Positions 35,043 through 44,978 of a stretch of DNA of 64,000 bases are shown here, piece after piece. Each line of letters starts with the position of its first letter. Position 1 is the stretch's first letter. The DNA lies in NCBI RefSeq assembly GCF_014268585.2, contig NZ_CP077092.1, positions 4,935,501 through 4,999,500 of the forward strand, in the 5' to 3' direction. Source of the DNA: Pseudomonas iranensis. Lineage in GTDB: Bacteria; Pseudomonadota; Gammaproteobacteria; Pseudomonadales; Pseudomonadaceae. The position numbers were made by a program, and so were the translations under genes. The notes beneath the pieces are model-generated. The model was not told the DNA's origin, searched no databases, and worked only from the letters and a program-made list of their open reading frames with translations.

Positions 35043-36676
35043 TGGGCCACCGCCTGCATCCACTGGTTCTGGTCGATTTCAATCAGCGTCGGGCCTTGCC
35101 GGTCCGTCGCCTCGCGCAGCGCTGCGCGCAATTCGTCGATGCTGCTGATGGCTTGCGCGGCGCAACCGAGGCCCTTGGCCACGGCGACGAAATCCGGGGT
35201 GTAGATGTCCACGCCGACCGGTTCGATGGCGCGGTTGACCATGTACTTTTTGATTTCCTCGTAACCCTGGTTATTCCACAGCAGCACGATCACCGGCACC
35301 CGTGCTTCAACGGCGCTGGCCAGTTCCGGCAGGGTGAACTGCAAGCCGCCGTCACCGATCAGGCACACCACTGGCGGGCGCGCGCCGTTATCGAGTTGGC
35401 CGCCGAGCCACGCGCCAATCGCCGCCGGCAACGCATAGCCGAGGGTGCCGTAACCGGTGGATGCGTTGAACCAGCGACGCGGACGCTCGGGATTGAAGGT
35501 GAGGTTGCCGGTGTACACCGGTTGCGTGGAATCGCCGACGAACACCGCTTCGGGCAATTCGTGCAGCACGGTTTCGAGCAAACGCGTCTGCGCCAGCGTT
35601 GGCGCATCCCAGCTCGCGGCCAATTCGTTACGCAGACGCGCGGCGCGGACCTGGCCCCAATCATTGCGGCGCTCGGCCAGCGGTTGGTGCGACAAGGCGC
35701 TGAGCAATGCTTGCGCGGCATTGCGCGAATCAGCGACCAGTGCGACGTGCGGCGGGTAGTTGCGCACGGTCTGATCGGCATCGATGTCGATGCGCAACAG
35801 CTTGCCGGGAATCTCGAAGCCGCCGGCGAAGGTCACGTCGTAATCGGTCTCGGCCAGCTCGGTGCCGATCGCCAGCACCACGTCGGCTTCAGCGACCAGT
35901 GCGCGGGTGGCAACCAGGCTCTGCGTCGAACCGATCAACAACGGATGACTGGTCGGCAGCATGCCTTTGGCGTTGATGGTCAGCGCCACTGGAGCGTCGA
36001 GCAATTCGGCGAGTCGGGTCAGCTCCGACGCCGCGTCGATGGCACCGCCGCCGGCGAGAATCAGTGGCCGTTGCGCGGTGGCGAGCAGTTCGCTCATGCG
36101 GGCCACGGCAGCCGGTGCGGCGCCGGCGCGATCGATATTCACCGGCAGGCTGGCGAGCAACTCATCGGCCTCTTCCACCAGCACGTCCAACGGAATTTCG
36201 ATGTGCACCGGACGCGGTCGCCCGGCCTGAAACAAGGCAAACGCACGCGCCAGCACCACCGGCAGTTCGGCAGCGGACATCAGCGTGTGCGAGAACGCTG
36301 CGACGCCGCCGACCAGTGCGCTCTGGTTCGGCAGTTCATGCAACTTGCCGCGCCCACCGCCCAACTGACTGCGCGACTGCACGCTGGAAATCACCAGCAT
36401 CGGAATCGAATCGGCGTAAGCCTGGCCCATGGCCGTGGTGATATTGGTCATGCCCGGGCCGGTGATGATGAAACACACACCGGGTTTGCCGCTGGTGCGC
36501 GCGTAGCCGTCAGCCATGAACCCGGCGCCCTGTTCGTGACGAGGCGTGACGTGGTTGATGCTTGAACGCGCGAGGCCTCGGTACAGCTCAACGGTATGCA
36601 CACCGGGAATGCCGAACACCTGCTCGACCGCGTAATTCTCCAACAGCTTGACCAGTACTTCGCCGCACGTTGCCAT
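35039..36676 (-). CDS. aruI: ThDP-dependent 2-oxo acid decarboxylase (5-guanidino-2-oxopentanoate decarboxylase-like)
   Basis: The start is ATG 36676 (MATCGEVLVKLLENYAVEQV), after AAAGGG. The 545-residue protein has the three thiamine-diphosphate domains: the N-terminal PYR domain with catalytic Glu in TPRHEQGAGFMADGYART, a central domain (IDAASELTRLAELLDAPVAL), and the PP domain with the Mg/ThDP motif from GDGGLQFTLPELASA to LWNNQGYEE. It lacks FAD-dependent acetolactate synthase partners. Sequence style and pairing with an aldehyde dehydrogenase recall AruI of the arginine transaminase pathway, which decarboxylates 2-ketoarginine. No arginine:pyruvate transaminase (AruH) is nearby, so the substrate assignment is moderate. 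A LysR gene is divergent. Confidence 0.75.
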   Translation of the reverse strand: MATCGEVLVKLLENYAVEQVFGIPGVHTVELYRGLARSSINHVTPRHEQGAGFMADGYARTSGKPGVCFIITGPGMTNITTAMGQAYADSIPMLVISSVQSRSQLGGGRGKLHELPNQSALVGGVAAFSHTLMSAAELPVVLARAFALFQAGRPRPVHIEIPLDVLVEEADELLASLPVNIDRAGAAPAAVARMSELLATAQRPLILAGGGAIDAASELTRLAELLDAPVALTINAKGMLPTSHPLLIGSTQSLVATRALVAEADVVLAIGTELAETDYDVTFAGGFEIPGKLLRIDIDADQTVRNYPPHVALVADSRNAAQALLSALSHQPLAERRNDWGQVRAARLRNELAASWDAPTLAQTRLLETVLHELPEAVFVGDSTQPVYTGNLTFNPERPRRWFNASTGYGTLGYALPAAIGAWLGGQLDNGARPPVVCLIGDGGLQFTLPELASAVEARVPVIVLLWNNQGYEEIKKYMVNRAIEPVGVDIYTPDFVAVAKGLGCAAQAISSIDELRAALREATDRQGPTLIEIDQNQWMQAVAQ

Positions 36677-36708
36677 GTTGATTGCCCTTTCATTCACTGA
36701 ACTCTCCC

Positions 36709-36797
36709 TGTGGGAGCGAGCCTGCTCGCGAATAAGCGGTCCAGCCAACATCCGTGTCGAACCTTGAACCGTATTCGCGAGCAGACTCGCTCCCACA
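36709..36797. repeat. REPIN-type inverted pair
   Basis: GTGGGAGCGAGCCTGCTCGC at the left and GCGAGCAGACTCGCTCCCAC at the right (one difference) with about 50 bases between. It lies in the divergent gap between the decarboxylase operon and the LysR gene. Confidence 0.9.
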
Positions 36798-36894
36798 GGG
36801 TCCGTGGAGTGCCCATTGGAACGGCGCGCAACTGGCAGCAACAATCGATTAAAAGTCATACTAGCCATGTCCCCACGTCATACCTCGGATCGCC

Positions 36895-37776
36895 ATGAAA
36901 CGCCTGCCACCCCTGCCCGCTCTGCATACGTTCTGGATCACCGCGCAATGCTGCAACTTCACTCGCGCCGCCGAGCAGCTGCACATCACTCAGGGCGCGG
37001 TGAGCCGGCAGATCGCCGGGCTCGAAGAACAGCTCGGTTATCCGCTGTTTATTCGTCTGGCCCGAGGTCTGGCGCTGACGGCGGAAGGCCGCGAATGGCT
37101 GCCACAAATAGAGAAGGTCTTCGGGCTGATCAGTGAAGCGACCGAGCAGATCGGTCAGACGCGGCAAACCTTGCAACTCAAGGCCCCAAGCTGCGTGATG
37201 CGCTGGCTGCTGCCGCGTCTGCTGCAATGGCAGAAGGAACGCCCGGACGTGCCGGTCAAATTGACGGCCTCGCTGCAACACGGGGTGGACTTTCAGCGCG
37301 AGCAATTCGACGCCGCGGTGATCTACGGCCCGCCGCCGGACCATTCGCCAGGCGCGCTGCATCTGTTCGACGAGCAACTGACACCGGTCTGCTCGCCGCA
37401 ATTGCTCAAAGGCTCGCCTGCGCTGAATTCACCGCAGGATTTGCAAGAGCATCTGTTATTGCACCCGACCCACGACATTCAGGACTGGTCGGTATGGCTC
37501 GATGCAGCGGGATTGCGACTGAGCAACCTTGGCAGCGGGCAGCATTTCGAAACGCTGGATCAGGCGATGTCGATGGCTTCCCATGGCACGGGTGTGGCGA
37601 TCGGAGACTGGTCGCTGATTGGCGATGATCTGAACGCAGGACGGCTGGTGATGCCGTTTGCGTTGAAGGTGAAGACGGGGTTGGCGTATTACGTGGTGGT
37701 GCCTGCCGCAGCCGAACCCTCGCCGCAACTTGAGGAGCTGATGCTCTGGCTGGTTGAGCAGGCTCATTTGCGCTGA
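36895..37776 (+). CDS. LysR-family regulator (GcvA-type), divergent to the decarboxylase operon
   Basis: A 293-residue protein starting MKRLPPLPALHTFWITAQCC. The helix-turn-helix is FTRAAEQLHITQGAVSRQIA (about residues 21-40), followed by the linker helix and a two-lobed effector domain (CVMRWLLPRLLQWQKERPDV; PHTDQAMSMA-like hinge TLDQAMSMASHGTGVAIGDW). The overall form is that of GcvA-like LysR proteins that often control amino acid catabolism. It probably regulates the adjacent leftward operon, from which it is separated by 218 bases. Confidence 0.9.
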   Translation: MKRLPPLPALHTFWITAQCCNFTRAAEQLHITQGAVSRQIAGLEEQLGYPLFIRLARGLALTAEGREWLPQIEKVFGLISEATEQIGQTRQTLQLKAPSCVMRWLLPRLLQWQKERPDVPVKLTASLQHGVDFQREQFDAAVIYGPPPDHSPGALHLFDEQLTPVCSPQLLKGSPALNSPQDLQEHLLLHPTHDIQDWSVWLDAAGLRLSNLGSGQHFETLDQAMSMASHGTGVAIGDWSLIGDDLNAGRLVMPFALKVKTGLAYYVVVPAAAEPSPQLEELMLWLVEQAHLR

Positions 37777-37783
37777 AGCCTCT

Positions 37784-37958
37784 CCCCTCACCCTAGCCCT
37801 CTCCCCAGGGAGAGGGAACTGATTGGGGATACTCAAGAAATTCATCGACCTGACACAGCCACGCCGAATTTATAATCAACACGGTCGTTCAGGTCAATGC
37901 GTGACCCAAGACAACTCGGTCGGCTCCCTCTCCCCCGGGAGAGGGCTGGGGTGAGGGG
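37784..37958. repeat. MITE-like element, copy 3
   Basis: Terminal inverted repeats CCCCTCACCCTAGCCCTCTC and GAGAGGGCTGGGGTGAGGGG enclose about 135 bases. The sequence next to the left end (GGGAACTGATTGGGGATA) closely matches copy 2 (GGGAACCGATTGGGGGATA). It sits between convergent genes. Confidence 0.78.
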
Positions 37959-37970
37959 AAAAGGCTTGAC

Positions 37971-38585
37971 TCAATACCCGACCGTATAACGCTGCCGCAA
38001 ATGCTTCGGCATTTCCACTTCGTCGATCAGCGCAATCGCATAATCGGCAAAGGTGATCCAGCTACGCCCATCGGCACTGACCAACAGATGATCCTTGCCG
38101 ACGCGATACTCGCCGCTGCGTTCACCCTCGACAAATTCCGCCGACGGCGAGAGGAAAGTCCAGTCCAGTTCCTGCTCCTGACGCAACGCATCAAGAAACG
38201 CCGCCCCTGCGCTCGCCTCGGCTTTGTATTCAGCCGGGAAACCGGCACTGTCGATCACCCGCGTGCCATCCGGCAGCAACAACGACCCGGCGCCACCGAC
38301 CACCAGCAAGCGCTTCACGCCCGCCTGTTTTACCGGTCCGACAATCGCCGAGGCCGGGACGGTGGCGAAGTGCGCTGCGCTGATCACTACATCGTGACCG
38401 GCCACCGCCGCTTGCAGCGCCGCCGAATCCAGCACGTCGAGGCTCTTGCTGACGACACCGGCGCGATCACCGACCTTTGAGGTATCGCGGGCGATGGCGG
38501 TGACGCTGTGGCCGCGACGCAGGGCTTCTTCCAGCAGTTGGCTACCGGCACGGCCGGTGGCACCAATGATTGCGATCTTGCTCAT
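37971..38585 (-). CDS. NAD(P)H-binding Rossmann protein (YwnB-like)
   Basis: A 204-residue protein starting MSKIAIIGATGRAGSQLLEE, where IGATGRAGSQL is the dinucleotide-binding glycine motif (G-x-x-G-x-x-G). Other family segments are DVLDSAALQAAVAGHDVVIS, RLLVVGGAGSLLL and DWTFLSPSAEF. It belongs to the NmrA-like / atypical SDR group of small flavin- or quinone-related reductases and sensors. The exact substrate is unknown. It lies 45 bases downstream of the metallo-beta-lactamase-fold gene on the same strand, probably in one operon. Confidence 0.88.
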   Translation of the reverse strand: MSKIAIIGATGRAGSQLLEEALRRGHSVTAIARDTSKVGDRAGVVSKSLDVLDSAALQAAVAGHDVVISAAHFATVPASAIVGPVKQAGVKRLLVVGGAGSLLLPDGTRVIDSAGFPAEYKAEASAGAAFLDALRQEQELDWTFLSPSAEFVEGERSGEYRVGKDHLLVSADGRSWITFADYAIALIDEVEMPKHLRQRYTVGY

Positions 38586-38630
38586 GACATTCTCCAGTTG
38601 GCTTGAAAACGCTGCGTGTTCAGGTTCGGC

Positions 38631-39509
38631 TTACCACTGCATCTCGCCCTTGGCGACTTTCGCGCTGAGCTCCAGCGAACTTTCTTCGCCCAGTTGCGGG
38701 TAGCGTTTTTTCATCGCTGCGATCAGTGCAGCAGAGTCTTTGGCCTTGGCGGTTTCAGCATCGAAGGCCTTGATGTAATCAGCGGTGAATTTCACGCTGG
38801 CCAGCGAGCGGCTGCTGTCACCCAGATAATGGCCTGGCACTACGGTTTGCGGTTTCAGGCTTTCGATGGTGTGCAGGGTGTGCAGCCAATCGGCGTGGGA
38901 TTGCGCGGTCTGGGTGTCGGCCATCCACACATGAATGTTCTCGGCGACCACCACGCCACCGACCACTGCTTTGAGCGACGGGATCCATACGAAGCTGCGA
39001 TCCGGTTGCTTGCCGTCGAGGCCAATCACCTGCAATTGCTTGCCTTCGAGGGTCAGGCTGTCGCCCTTGAGCACGTCCGGGACGATGGTTTTCGTCGGCA
39101 CATCGGCGCCCATTTTTGGCCCCCAGTAGGCCAGTTTGCCGTCGACGGTGTGCTTGATGTGATCGACGGTCGGCTGCGAAGCCAATACTTTCGCCTGCGG
39201 GAATGCTTTGGTCAGGGTGTCGAGGCCGAAGTAGTAATCCGGATCACCGTGGCTGATGTAGATGGTGGTCAACTGCTTGCCACTGGCGCGGATCTTTTCC
39301 ACCACCTGTTCGGCCTGGGATTTGCCGAATTGCGCATCGACCAGAATCGCTTCTTTCTCACCGCTGACCAGCACCGAGCTGACCGGGAAAATCGCCTCGG
39401 TGCCCGGGTTGTAGACATCCAGGCTCAGCTCGGCAGCGGATGCATGGGCGGCAAAGCCGAAAAATGCTGCGGCGAGCAGAACGCGTTTGAAGGGGGTGAA
39501 GCCGATCAT
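38631..39509 (-). CDS. Periplasmic MBL-fold protein with altered metal motif
   Basis: The start is ATG 39509 (MIGFTPFKRVLLAAAFFGFA) with CGGAG upstream. A Sec signal peptide is cleaved after about residue 26 (AHASA-AEL). The mature part has the metallo-beta-lactamase fold (ILVDAQFGKSQAEQVVEKI; TVVPGHYLGDSS), but the expected H-x-H-x-D-H metal motif reads S-H-G-D-P-D-Y-Y. So one or two usual zinc ligands are replaced. It is 292 residues long. It is divergent from a LysR gene 113 bases away and upstream of the Rossmann protein. Enzymatic activity cannot be assumed. Confidence 0.85.
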   Translation of the reverse strand: MIGFTPFKRVLLAAAFFGFAAHASAAELSLDVYNPGTEAIFPVSSVLVSGEKEAILVDAQFGKSQAEQVVEKIRASGKQLTTIYISHGDPDYYFGLDTLTKAFPQAKVLASQPTVDHIKHTVDGKLAYWGPKMGADVPTKTIVPDVLKGDSLTLEGKQLQVIGLDGKQPDRSFVWIPSLKAVVGGVVVAENIHVWMADTQTAQSHADWLHTLHTIESLKPQTVVPGHYLGDSSRSLASVKFTADYIKAFDAETAKAKDSAALIAAMKKRYPQLGEESSLELSAKVAKGEMQW

Positions 39510-39622
39510 TTGTTGCTCCGGATTACCAATGCCAGTCTGGCGATGCAACAGAGCTTAGTTGCCAGACTCAGTACAAAAAATGCGATGCTTGGACATAGTT
39601 TGTTTCTGAAAGCGGGCAAATC

Positions 39623-40528
39623 ATGGATCGGCTTCAAGCAATGCGGATATTCGTCACGGTGGTGGACCTGGGCAGCCAGTCGGCGGCGGCCGACCACCTC
39701 GACCTGTCGCGGCCGGTAGTGTCGCGTTATCTGGCGGAGCTGGAAGACTGGGTCGGTGCGCGGCTGATGCACCGCACCACGCGCAAATTGAGCCTGACCG
39801 CCGCCGGCAGTGAAATCCTCCCGCGCTGTCGGCAGATGCTCGACTTGTCGCAGGACATGCAGGCCGCCGTCAGCGAACCCGATGACGCGCCGCGCGGACT
39901 GCTGCGGATCAGCGTCAGCACCTCGTTTGGCCAGGCGCAACTGGCCGATGCGATGGCGGCATACGTCAAGCTTTACCCAGGCGTGAGTATCGATCTGCAA
40001 ATGCTCGACCGCACGGTGAATCTGGTCGATGAACGCATCGATCTGGCGATTCGCACCAGCAATGATCTTGATCCGAATCTGATCGCCCGGCGCCTGACCG
40101 TGTGCCGCTCGGTGGTCTGCGCAGCGCCGGCTTATCTGCTTGAGCATCCGGCGCCGCAGACAGTTGAGGATTTGAGCCGACATAACTGCCTGACCCATTC
40201 CTATTTCGGCAAGAGCCTGTGGCATTTCGAGGAGGATGGCGAACCGGTTTCGGTACCGGTGCAGGGCAATATCAGCGCCAACGAGGCCAGCACCCTTCTG
40301 CGCGCAACCCTCGCCGGCGCCGGCGTGGCGATGCTGCCGACCTACCAGGCTGGCGTGCATATTCACAACGGCGAACTGCTGCGTTTGCTGCCACACGCAG
40401 AACCGCGCCAGATGAATATCTACGCGGTGTACGCCTCACGCAAACACATGCCCGCAGCGCTGCGCAGCATGCTCGACTTTCTGGTGCAGCGCTTTCCCGA
40501 AAATCCCGCCTGGGATGTCGGCCTGTAA
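39623..40528 (+). CDS. LysR-family regulator (CrgA/DsdC-like group)
   Basis: A 301-residue protein (MDRLQAMRIFVTVVDLGSQS). The helix-turn-helix covers SQSAAADHLDLSRPVVSRYL, followed by LEDWVGARLMHRTTRKLSLT, the typical LysR recognition segment. The C-terminal effector domain is of the CrgA-like type (GLLRISVSTSFGQAQLADAM; YPGVSIDLQMLDRTVNLVDE). It is divergent from the MBL-fold gene and is its likely regulator. It is followed by a REPIN pair. Confidence 0.92.
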   Translation: MDRLQAMRIFVTVVDLGSQSAAADHLDLSRPVVSRYLAELEDWVGARLMHRTTRKLSLTAAGSEILPRCRQMLDLSQDMQAAVSEPDDAPRGLLRISVSTSFGQAQLADAMAAYVKLYPGVSIDLQMLDRTVNLVDERIDLAIRTSNDLDPNLIARRLTVCRSVVCAAPAYLLEHPAPQTVEDLSRHNCLTHSYFGKSLWHFEEDGEPVSVPVQGNISANEASTLLRATLAGAGVAMLPTYQAGVHIHNGELLRLLPHAEPRQMNIYAVYASRKHMPAALRSMLDFLVQRFPENPAWDVGL

Positions 40529-40539
40529 ACCCGATCCCT

Positions 40540-40629
40540 TGTGGGAGCGAGCCTGCTCGCGAAGAGGCCAGTACCTTCAACATTGAGATCGCTTGCACCA
40601 CCGCCTTCGCGAGCAGGCTCGCTCCCACA
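40540..40629. repeat. REPIN-type inverted pair
   Basis: GTGGGAGCGAGCCTGCTCGC and its inverted copy GCGAGCAGGCTCGCTCCCAC with about 50 bases between them, just after the LysR stop. Confidence 0.92.
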
Positions 40630-40746
40630 GGGGCATCAATCACCTGAATGGCCGGCTAAATCCTCAAGCGCACTCGCTGGCAAGTGCGCGCCGCTGACCT
40701 ATGCTCAAAGTAATACCGCAAGGTAGACGTTCAGAGGTCGAACACC

Positions 40747-40923
40747 ATGAACATCAAAACAAAAAGATACGCCGCCATCTTCATCACCTGCGCCGCCACG
40801 CTGGCGCTGTACGGCACCGCTGCCTGGCGGGTCGAGCAGTTGCGCCAGCTGCCGCGCGAGTATGCGAGCTGCAACTATGAGCGGTGTATTCCGCACAATG
40901 CCACGCTGAACGCATTGCGCTGA
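40747..40923 (+). CDS. Small single-pass membrane or exported protein (58 residues)
   Basis: ATG 40747 is preceded by AGAGG at a good distance. The 58-residue product starts MNIKTKRYAAIFITCAATLA: a basic N terminus, one hydrophobic helix (about 9-25), then a polar part with two cysteines (REYASCNYERCIPHNATLNA). The two Cys and complete start/stop signals in a region otherwise made of repeats argue that it is real. A short perfect palindrome follows at 40949. I do not know a function. Confidence 0.65.
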   Translation: MNIKTKRYAAIFITCAATLALYGTAAWRVEQLRQLPREYASCNYERCIPHNATLNALR

Positions 40924-40948
40924 TAGACCTGAGCTGGACTGCAACTGC

Positions 40949-40976
40949 TGTGGGAGCGAGCCTGCTCGCTCCCACA
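40949..40976. repeat. Single REP palindrome
   Basis: A 28-base palindrome with 13-bp perfect arms (TGTGGGAGCGAGC / GCTCGCTCCCACA) and two central bases. It is half of a REPIN, without an inverted partner, and lies between the small gene and the convergent pobR, where it could also act as a transcript-end hairpin. Confidence 0.85.
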
Positions 40977-40991
40977 GGGCTCATCAGCGCA

Positions 40992-41882
40992 TCAGGACTG
41001 TTGCTCGGCCTTCAAGCGGTCGCGGAACGCCTTTGGCGAAATTCCCACGCGGCGGCGGAACAGGCGCGTGAAGTTGGTCGGGTCGGAAAAACCCAACAGC
41101 TCCGACATCTCGTAAATCGTCATGCTGGTGTAGGTCAGCAGGCGCTTGGCTTCCAGCAACTGACGCTCGTGCATGATCTGCAACGCCGGTTGCCCGGCCA
41201 GTTCACGGCAGGTGCCGTTGAGGTGCGACACGGAGATGCCCAGGCGATGGGCGAGGTCTTCGACCTTGACGTGCTGGCGGTAAGTCTCTTCCACCAACTG
41301 AATGAAACCGTTGAGGTATTCGCGTTGGCGCTGCGGGCGCTGGCTGGCCTTGTGCCGGACGATCGCCTGGCGGCTGACCCAGACCATGATCACGCTGACC
41401 AGCGAATGCATGAGCATTTCCCGCGCCGGTTGATGGCCGTTGTACTCGGCCTGCAACGCTGAAAACAGGCTGTTGAGATAATCGCCATCCTTGCCGGCCG
41501 GGTAGTTTTCCGCCCGGGCCAACGCGTGTACCGAATCGCCCAGTTGCGCCTGCAAATGGTTGATCAGCGGCGTGGCCAAGGTGACGATGAAGCCTTCAAC
41601 ATCTTCGGAAAAACGAAAGCCGTGCACCGACAACGGTGGCAGCACCTGTATCGCCGGAGTCTCGAGTTGCGTGCGCTGGCCTTCGATTTCGAGCTCTGCC
41701 TGACCTTTGAAAACGAACAGCAGCTGGCATAGATCCGCGTGGCGGTGAGGTTTGATTTCCCATTGGTGTTCGCGACTGCGCGAGGAAATGGTTTCACAGT
41801 GCAGCAAGTCCGGGGTCGGCCAGTCCAGGCTTTCACCGTAGAGCTTGAACACCGGAATCGAAGGCAGGGCAGGCTTGTTCAT
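40992..41882 (-). CDS. pobR: AraC-family activator of 4-hydroxybenzoate hydroxylase
   Basis: A 296-residue protein starting MNKPALPSIPVFKLYGESLD. The N-terminal cupin-type sensor contains WEIKPHRHADLCQLLFVFKG and ETPAIQVLPPLSVHGFRFSE. The C-terminal AraC DNA-binding domain has KVEDLAHRLGISVSHLNGTC and MTIYEMSELLGFSDPTNFTR. It is divergent from pobA with 175 bases between, as in other pseudomonads. The known role of PobR is to activate pobA in response to 4-hydroxybenzoate. Confidence 0.92.
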   Translation of the reverse strand: MNKPALPSIPVFKLYGESLDWPTPDLLHCETISSRSREHQWEIKPHRHADLCQLLFVFKGQAELEIEGQRTQLETPAIQVLPPLSVHGFRFSEDVEGFIVTLATPLINHLQAQLGDSVHALARAENYPAGKDGDYLNSLFSALQAEYNGHQPAREMLMHSLVSVIMVWVSRQAIVRHKASQRPQRQREYLNGFIQLVEETYRQHVKVEDLAHRLGISVSHLNGTCRELAGQPALQIMHERQLLEAKRLLTYTSMTIYEMSELLGFSDPTNFTRLFRRRVGISPKAFRDRLKAEQQS

Positions 41883-43251
<1,369 letters not shown>

Positions 43252-43329
43252 CCTGCTATCGACTTACACTGGCGAGCACTTACCCGCTCGCCTTGTCCAT
43301 GCGGGTCAATCACTGCCCGCAGGTTTTCC

Positions 43330-44847
43330 GTGACCACTCTCAATCAGCCTGAAACGCCCAAACCGGCCATTCGCAGCGTGCTGGTCGCCTTGATGATGGC
43401 GATCTTCCTCGGAGCGCTGGACCAGACCATCGTCGCCGTGTCGATGCCGGCGATCTCTGCGCAATTCAAGGACGTCAGCCTGCTGGCCTGGGTGATTTCC
43501 GGTTACATGGTGGCGATGACCGTGGCGGTGCCGATCTACGGCAAGCTCGGCGACCTGTACGGGCGGCGCAAGCTGATGCTGTTCGGTATGGGCCTGTTCA
43601 CCCTCGCCTCGCTGTTCTGCGGCATGGCGCAGAGCATGGAACAACTGGTGCTGGCGCGGATCCTTCAGGGCATCGGCGCCGGCGGCATGATCTCGGTGAG
43701 TCAGGCGATCATCGGCGACATCGTCCCGCCACGTGAACGCGGGCGCTATCAGGGTTATTTCAGCAGCATGTACGCCGTGGCCAGCGTTGCCGGTCCGGTG
43801 CTTGGCGGCTACATGACCGAATACCTGTCGTGGCGCTGGGTGTTTCTGATCAACCTGCCGCTGGGCCTCGGCGCCTGGTGGGTGGCACGGCGCAACCTGC
43901 GCGGCTTGCCGATTCCGCAGCGTAAACCGGTGATCGATTACCTCGGCACGGTGCTGATGATCATCGGCCTGACCGCGTTGCTGCTCGGCATCACCGAGGT
44001 CGGCCAGGGTCATTCATGGCGCAGCAGCGAAGTGCTCGGCCTGTTCGCCTGTGCCGTGGTGGTATTGGCGCTGTTTGTCTGGCATGAGCGCCGGGCGCGG
44101 GAGCCGTTGCTGCCGATGCACCTGTTCGCCAACCGCAATGCCCTGCTGTGCTGGTGCACGATTTTCTTCACCAGTTTCCAGGCCATCTCGCTGATCGTGC
44201 TGATGCCGCTGCGCTTTCAAAGCGTCACCGGCGCTGGCGCCGACAGCGCCGCGTTGCACTTGCTGCCACTGGCGATGGGCTTGCCGATCGGTGCCTATTT
44301 CGCCGGCCGGCGCACCTCGATCACCGGACGCTACAAACCGCAGATTCTCACCGGGGCGATCCTCATGCCGATCTCGATTCTCGGCATGGCCTTCAGTCCG
44401 CCACAAGCAACGCTGCTCAGCGGTCTGTTCATGCTGCTCAGCGGCATCGCCGGCGGCATGCAGTTCCCGACCTCGCTGGTCGGCACGCAGAACTCGGTGG
44501 AACAACGCGACATCGGCGTCGCCACCAGCACCACCAATCTGTTCCGCTCACTGGGCGGCGCGGTGGGCGTGGCATTGATGTCGGCGCTGCTGCTGGCGCT
44601 GTTGCACGACTCCAGTTTCGCGCACCTGGCGAACAGTTCGCTGATCAGCGAAGGGCATTCGGGCAACGTCCTGCTCGATGGCCTGAACGCAGCCCCAGGC
44701 GAAGCGCAGAACGCTTTGCGCGCGGAGCTGCTGGTGACCTTCCGCCACTTGCTCTGGGTCAGCACGGCAGTGTCGTTGCTCGGGCTGGCGGCGGCGATTG
44801 CCATGCCGAACAACCTGCTGCGCGGGCGGGAGCACGGCGCGAAATGA
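43330..44847 (+). CDS. MFS drug:H+ antiporter, 14-helix DHA2 family (EmrB/MdtD-like)
   Basis: A 505-residue membrane protein, probably with a GTG start at 43330 (VTTLNQPETPKPAIRSVLVA, first residue read as Met). DHA2 hallmarks: ALDQTIVAVSMPAISAQFKD (helix 1), GKLGDLYGRRKLMLFGMGLF, ARILQGIGAGGMISVSQAII (motif C-like region), and SWRWVFLINLPLGLGAWWVA. The substrate is unknown; it may export drugs or aromatic compounds. It follows pobA by 78 bases with a GGCGAG / CTCGCC hairpin at 43271-43292 in between, so co-transcription is uncertain. Confidence 0.92.
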   Translation: MTTLNQPETPKPAIRSVLVALMMAIFLGALDQTIVAVSMPAISAQFKDVSLLAWVISGYMVAMTVAVPIYGKLGDLYGRRKLMLFGMGLFTLASLFCGMAQSMEQLVLARILQGIGAGGMISVSQAIIGDIVPPRERGRYQGYFSSMYAVASVAGPVLGGYMTEYLSWRWVFLINLPLGLGAWWVARRNLRGLPIPQRKPVIDYLGTVLMIIGLTALLLGITEVGQGHSWRSSEVLGLFACAVVVLALFVWHERRAREPLLPMHLFANRNALLCWCTIFFTSFQAISLIVLMPLRFQSVTGAGADSAALHLLPLAMGLPIGAYFAGRRTSITGRYKPQILTGAILMPISILGMAFSPPQATLLSGLFMLLSGIAGGMQFPTSLVGTQNSVEQRDIGVATSTTNLFRSLGGAVGVALMSALLLALLHDSSFAHLANSSLISEGHSGNVLLDGLNAAPGEAQNALRAELLVTFRHLLWVSTAVSLLGLAAAIAMPNNLLRGREHGAK

Positions 44848-44859
44848 GCCTTTTGCGCT

Positions 44860-44969
44860 GATCGTTCCCACGCTCTGCATGGGAATGCCTCAACGGACGC
44901 TCTGCGTTCGGCCTTGGATGGGACGCAGAGCGTCCCGGGCTGCATTCCCACGCGGGCGTGGGAACGATC
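44860..44969. repeat. Inverted repeat (GATCGTTCCCACG family)
   Basis: GATCGTTCCCACGCTCTGC at the left and GCGGGCGTGGGAACGATC at the right are inverted. Inside is a second inverted pair (GACGCTCTGCGT / ACGCAGAGCGTC). This nested dyad is distinct from the other repeat families in the window and lies between convergent genes. Confidence 0.85.
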
Positions 44970-44978
44970 ATCGCGCGC

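Noticed and set aside
35039..36676. Annotation of the ThDP enzyme as biosynthetic acetolactate synthase large subunit
   Set aside because: No small subunit gene is adjacent, it is coupled to an aldehyde dehydrogenase, and it looks closer to 2-oxo acid decarboxylases.
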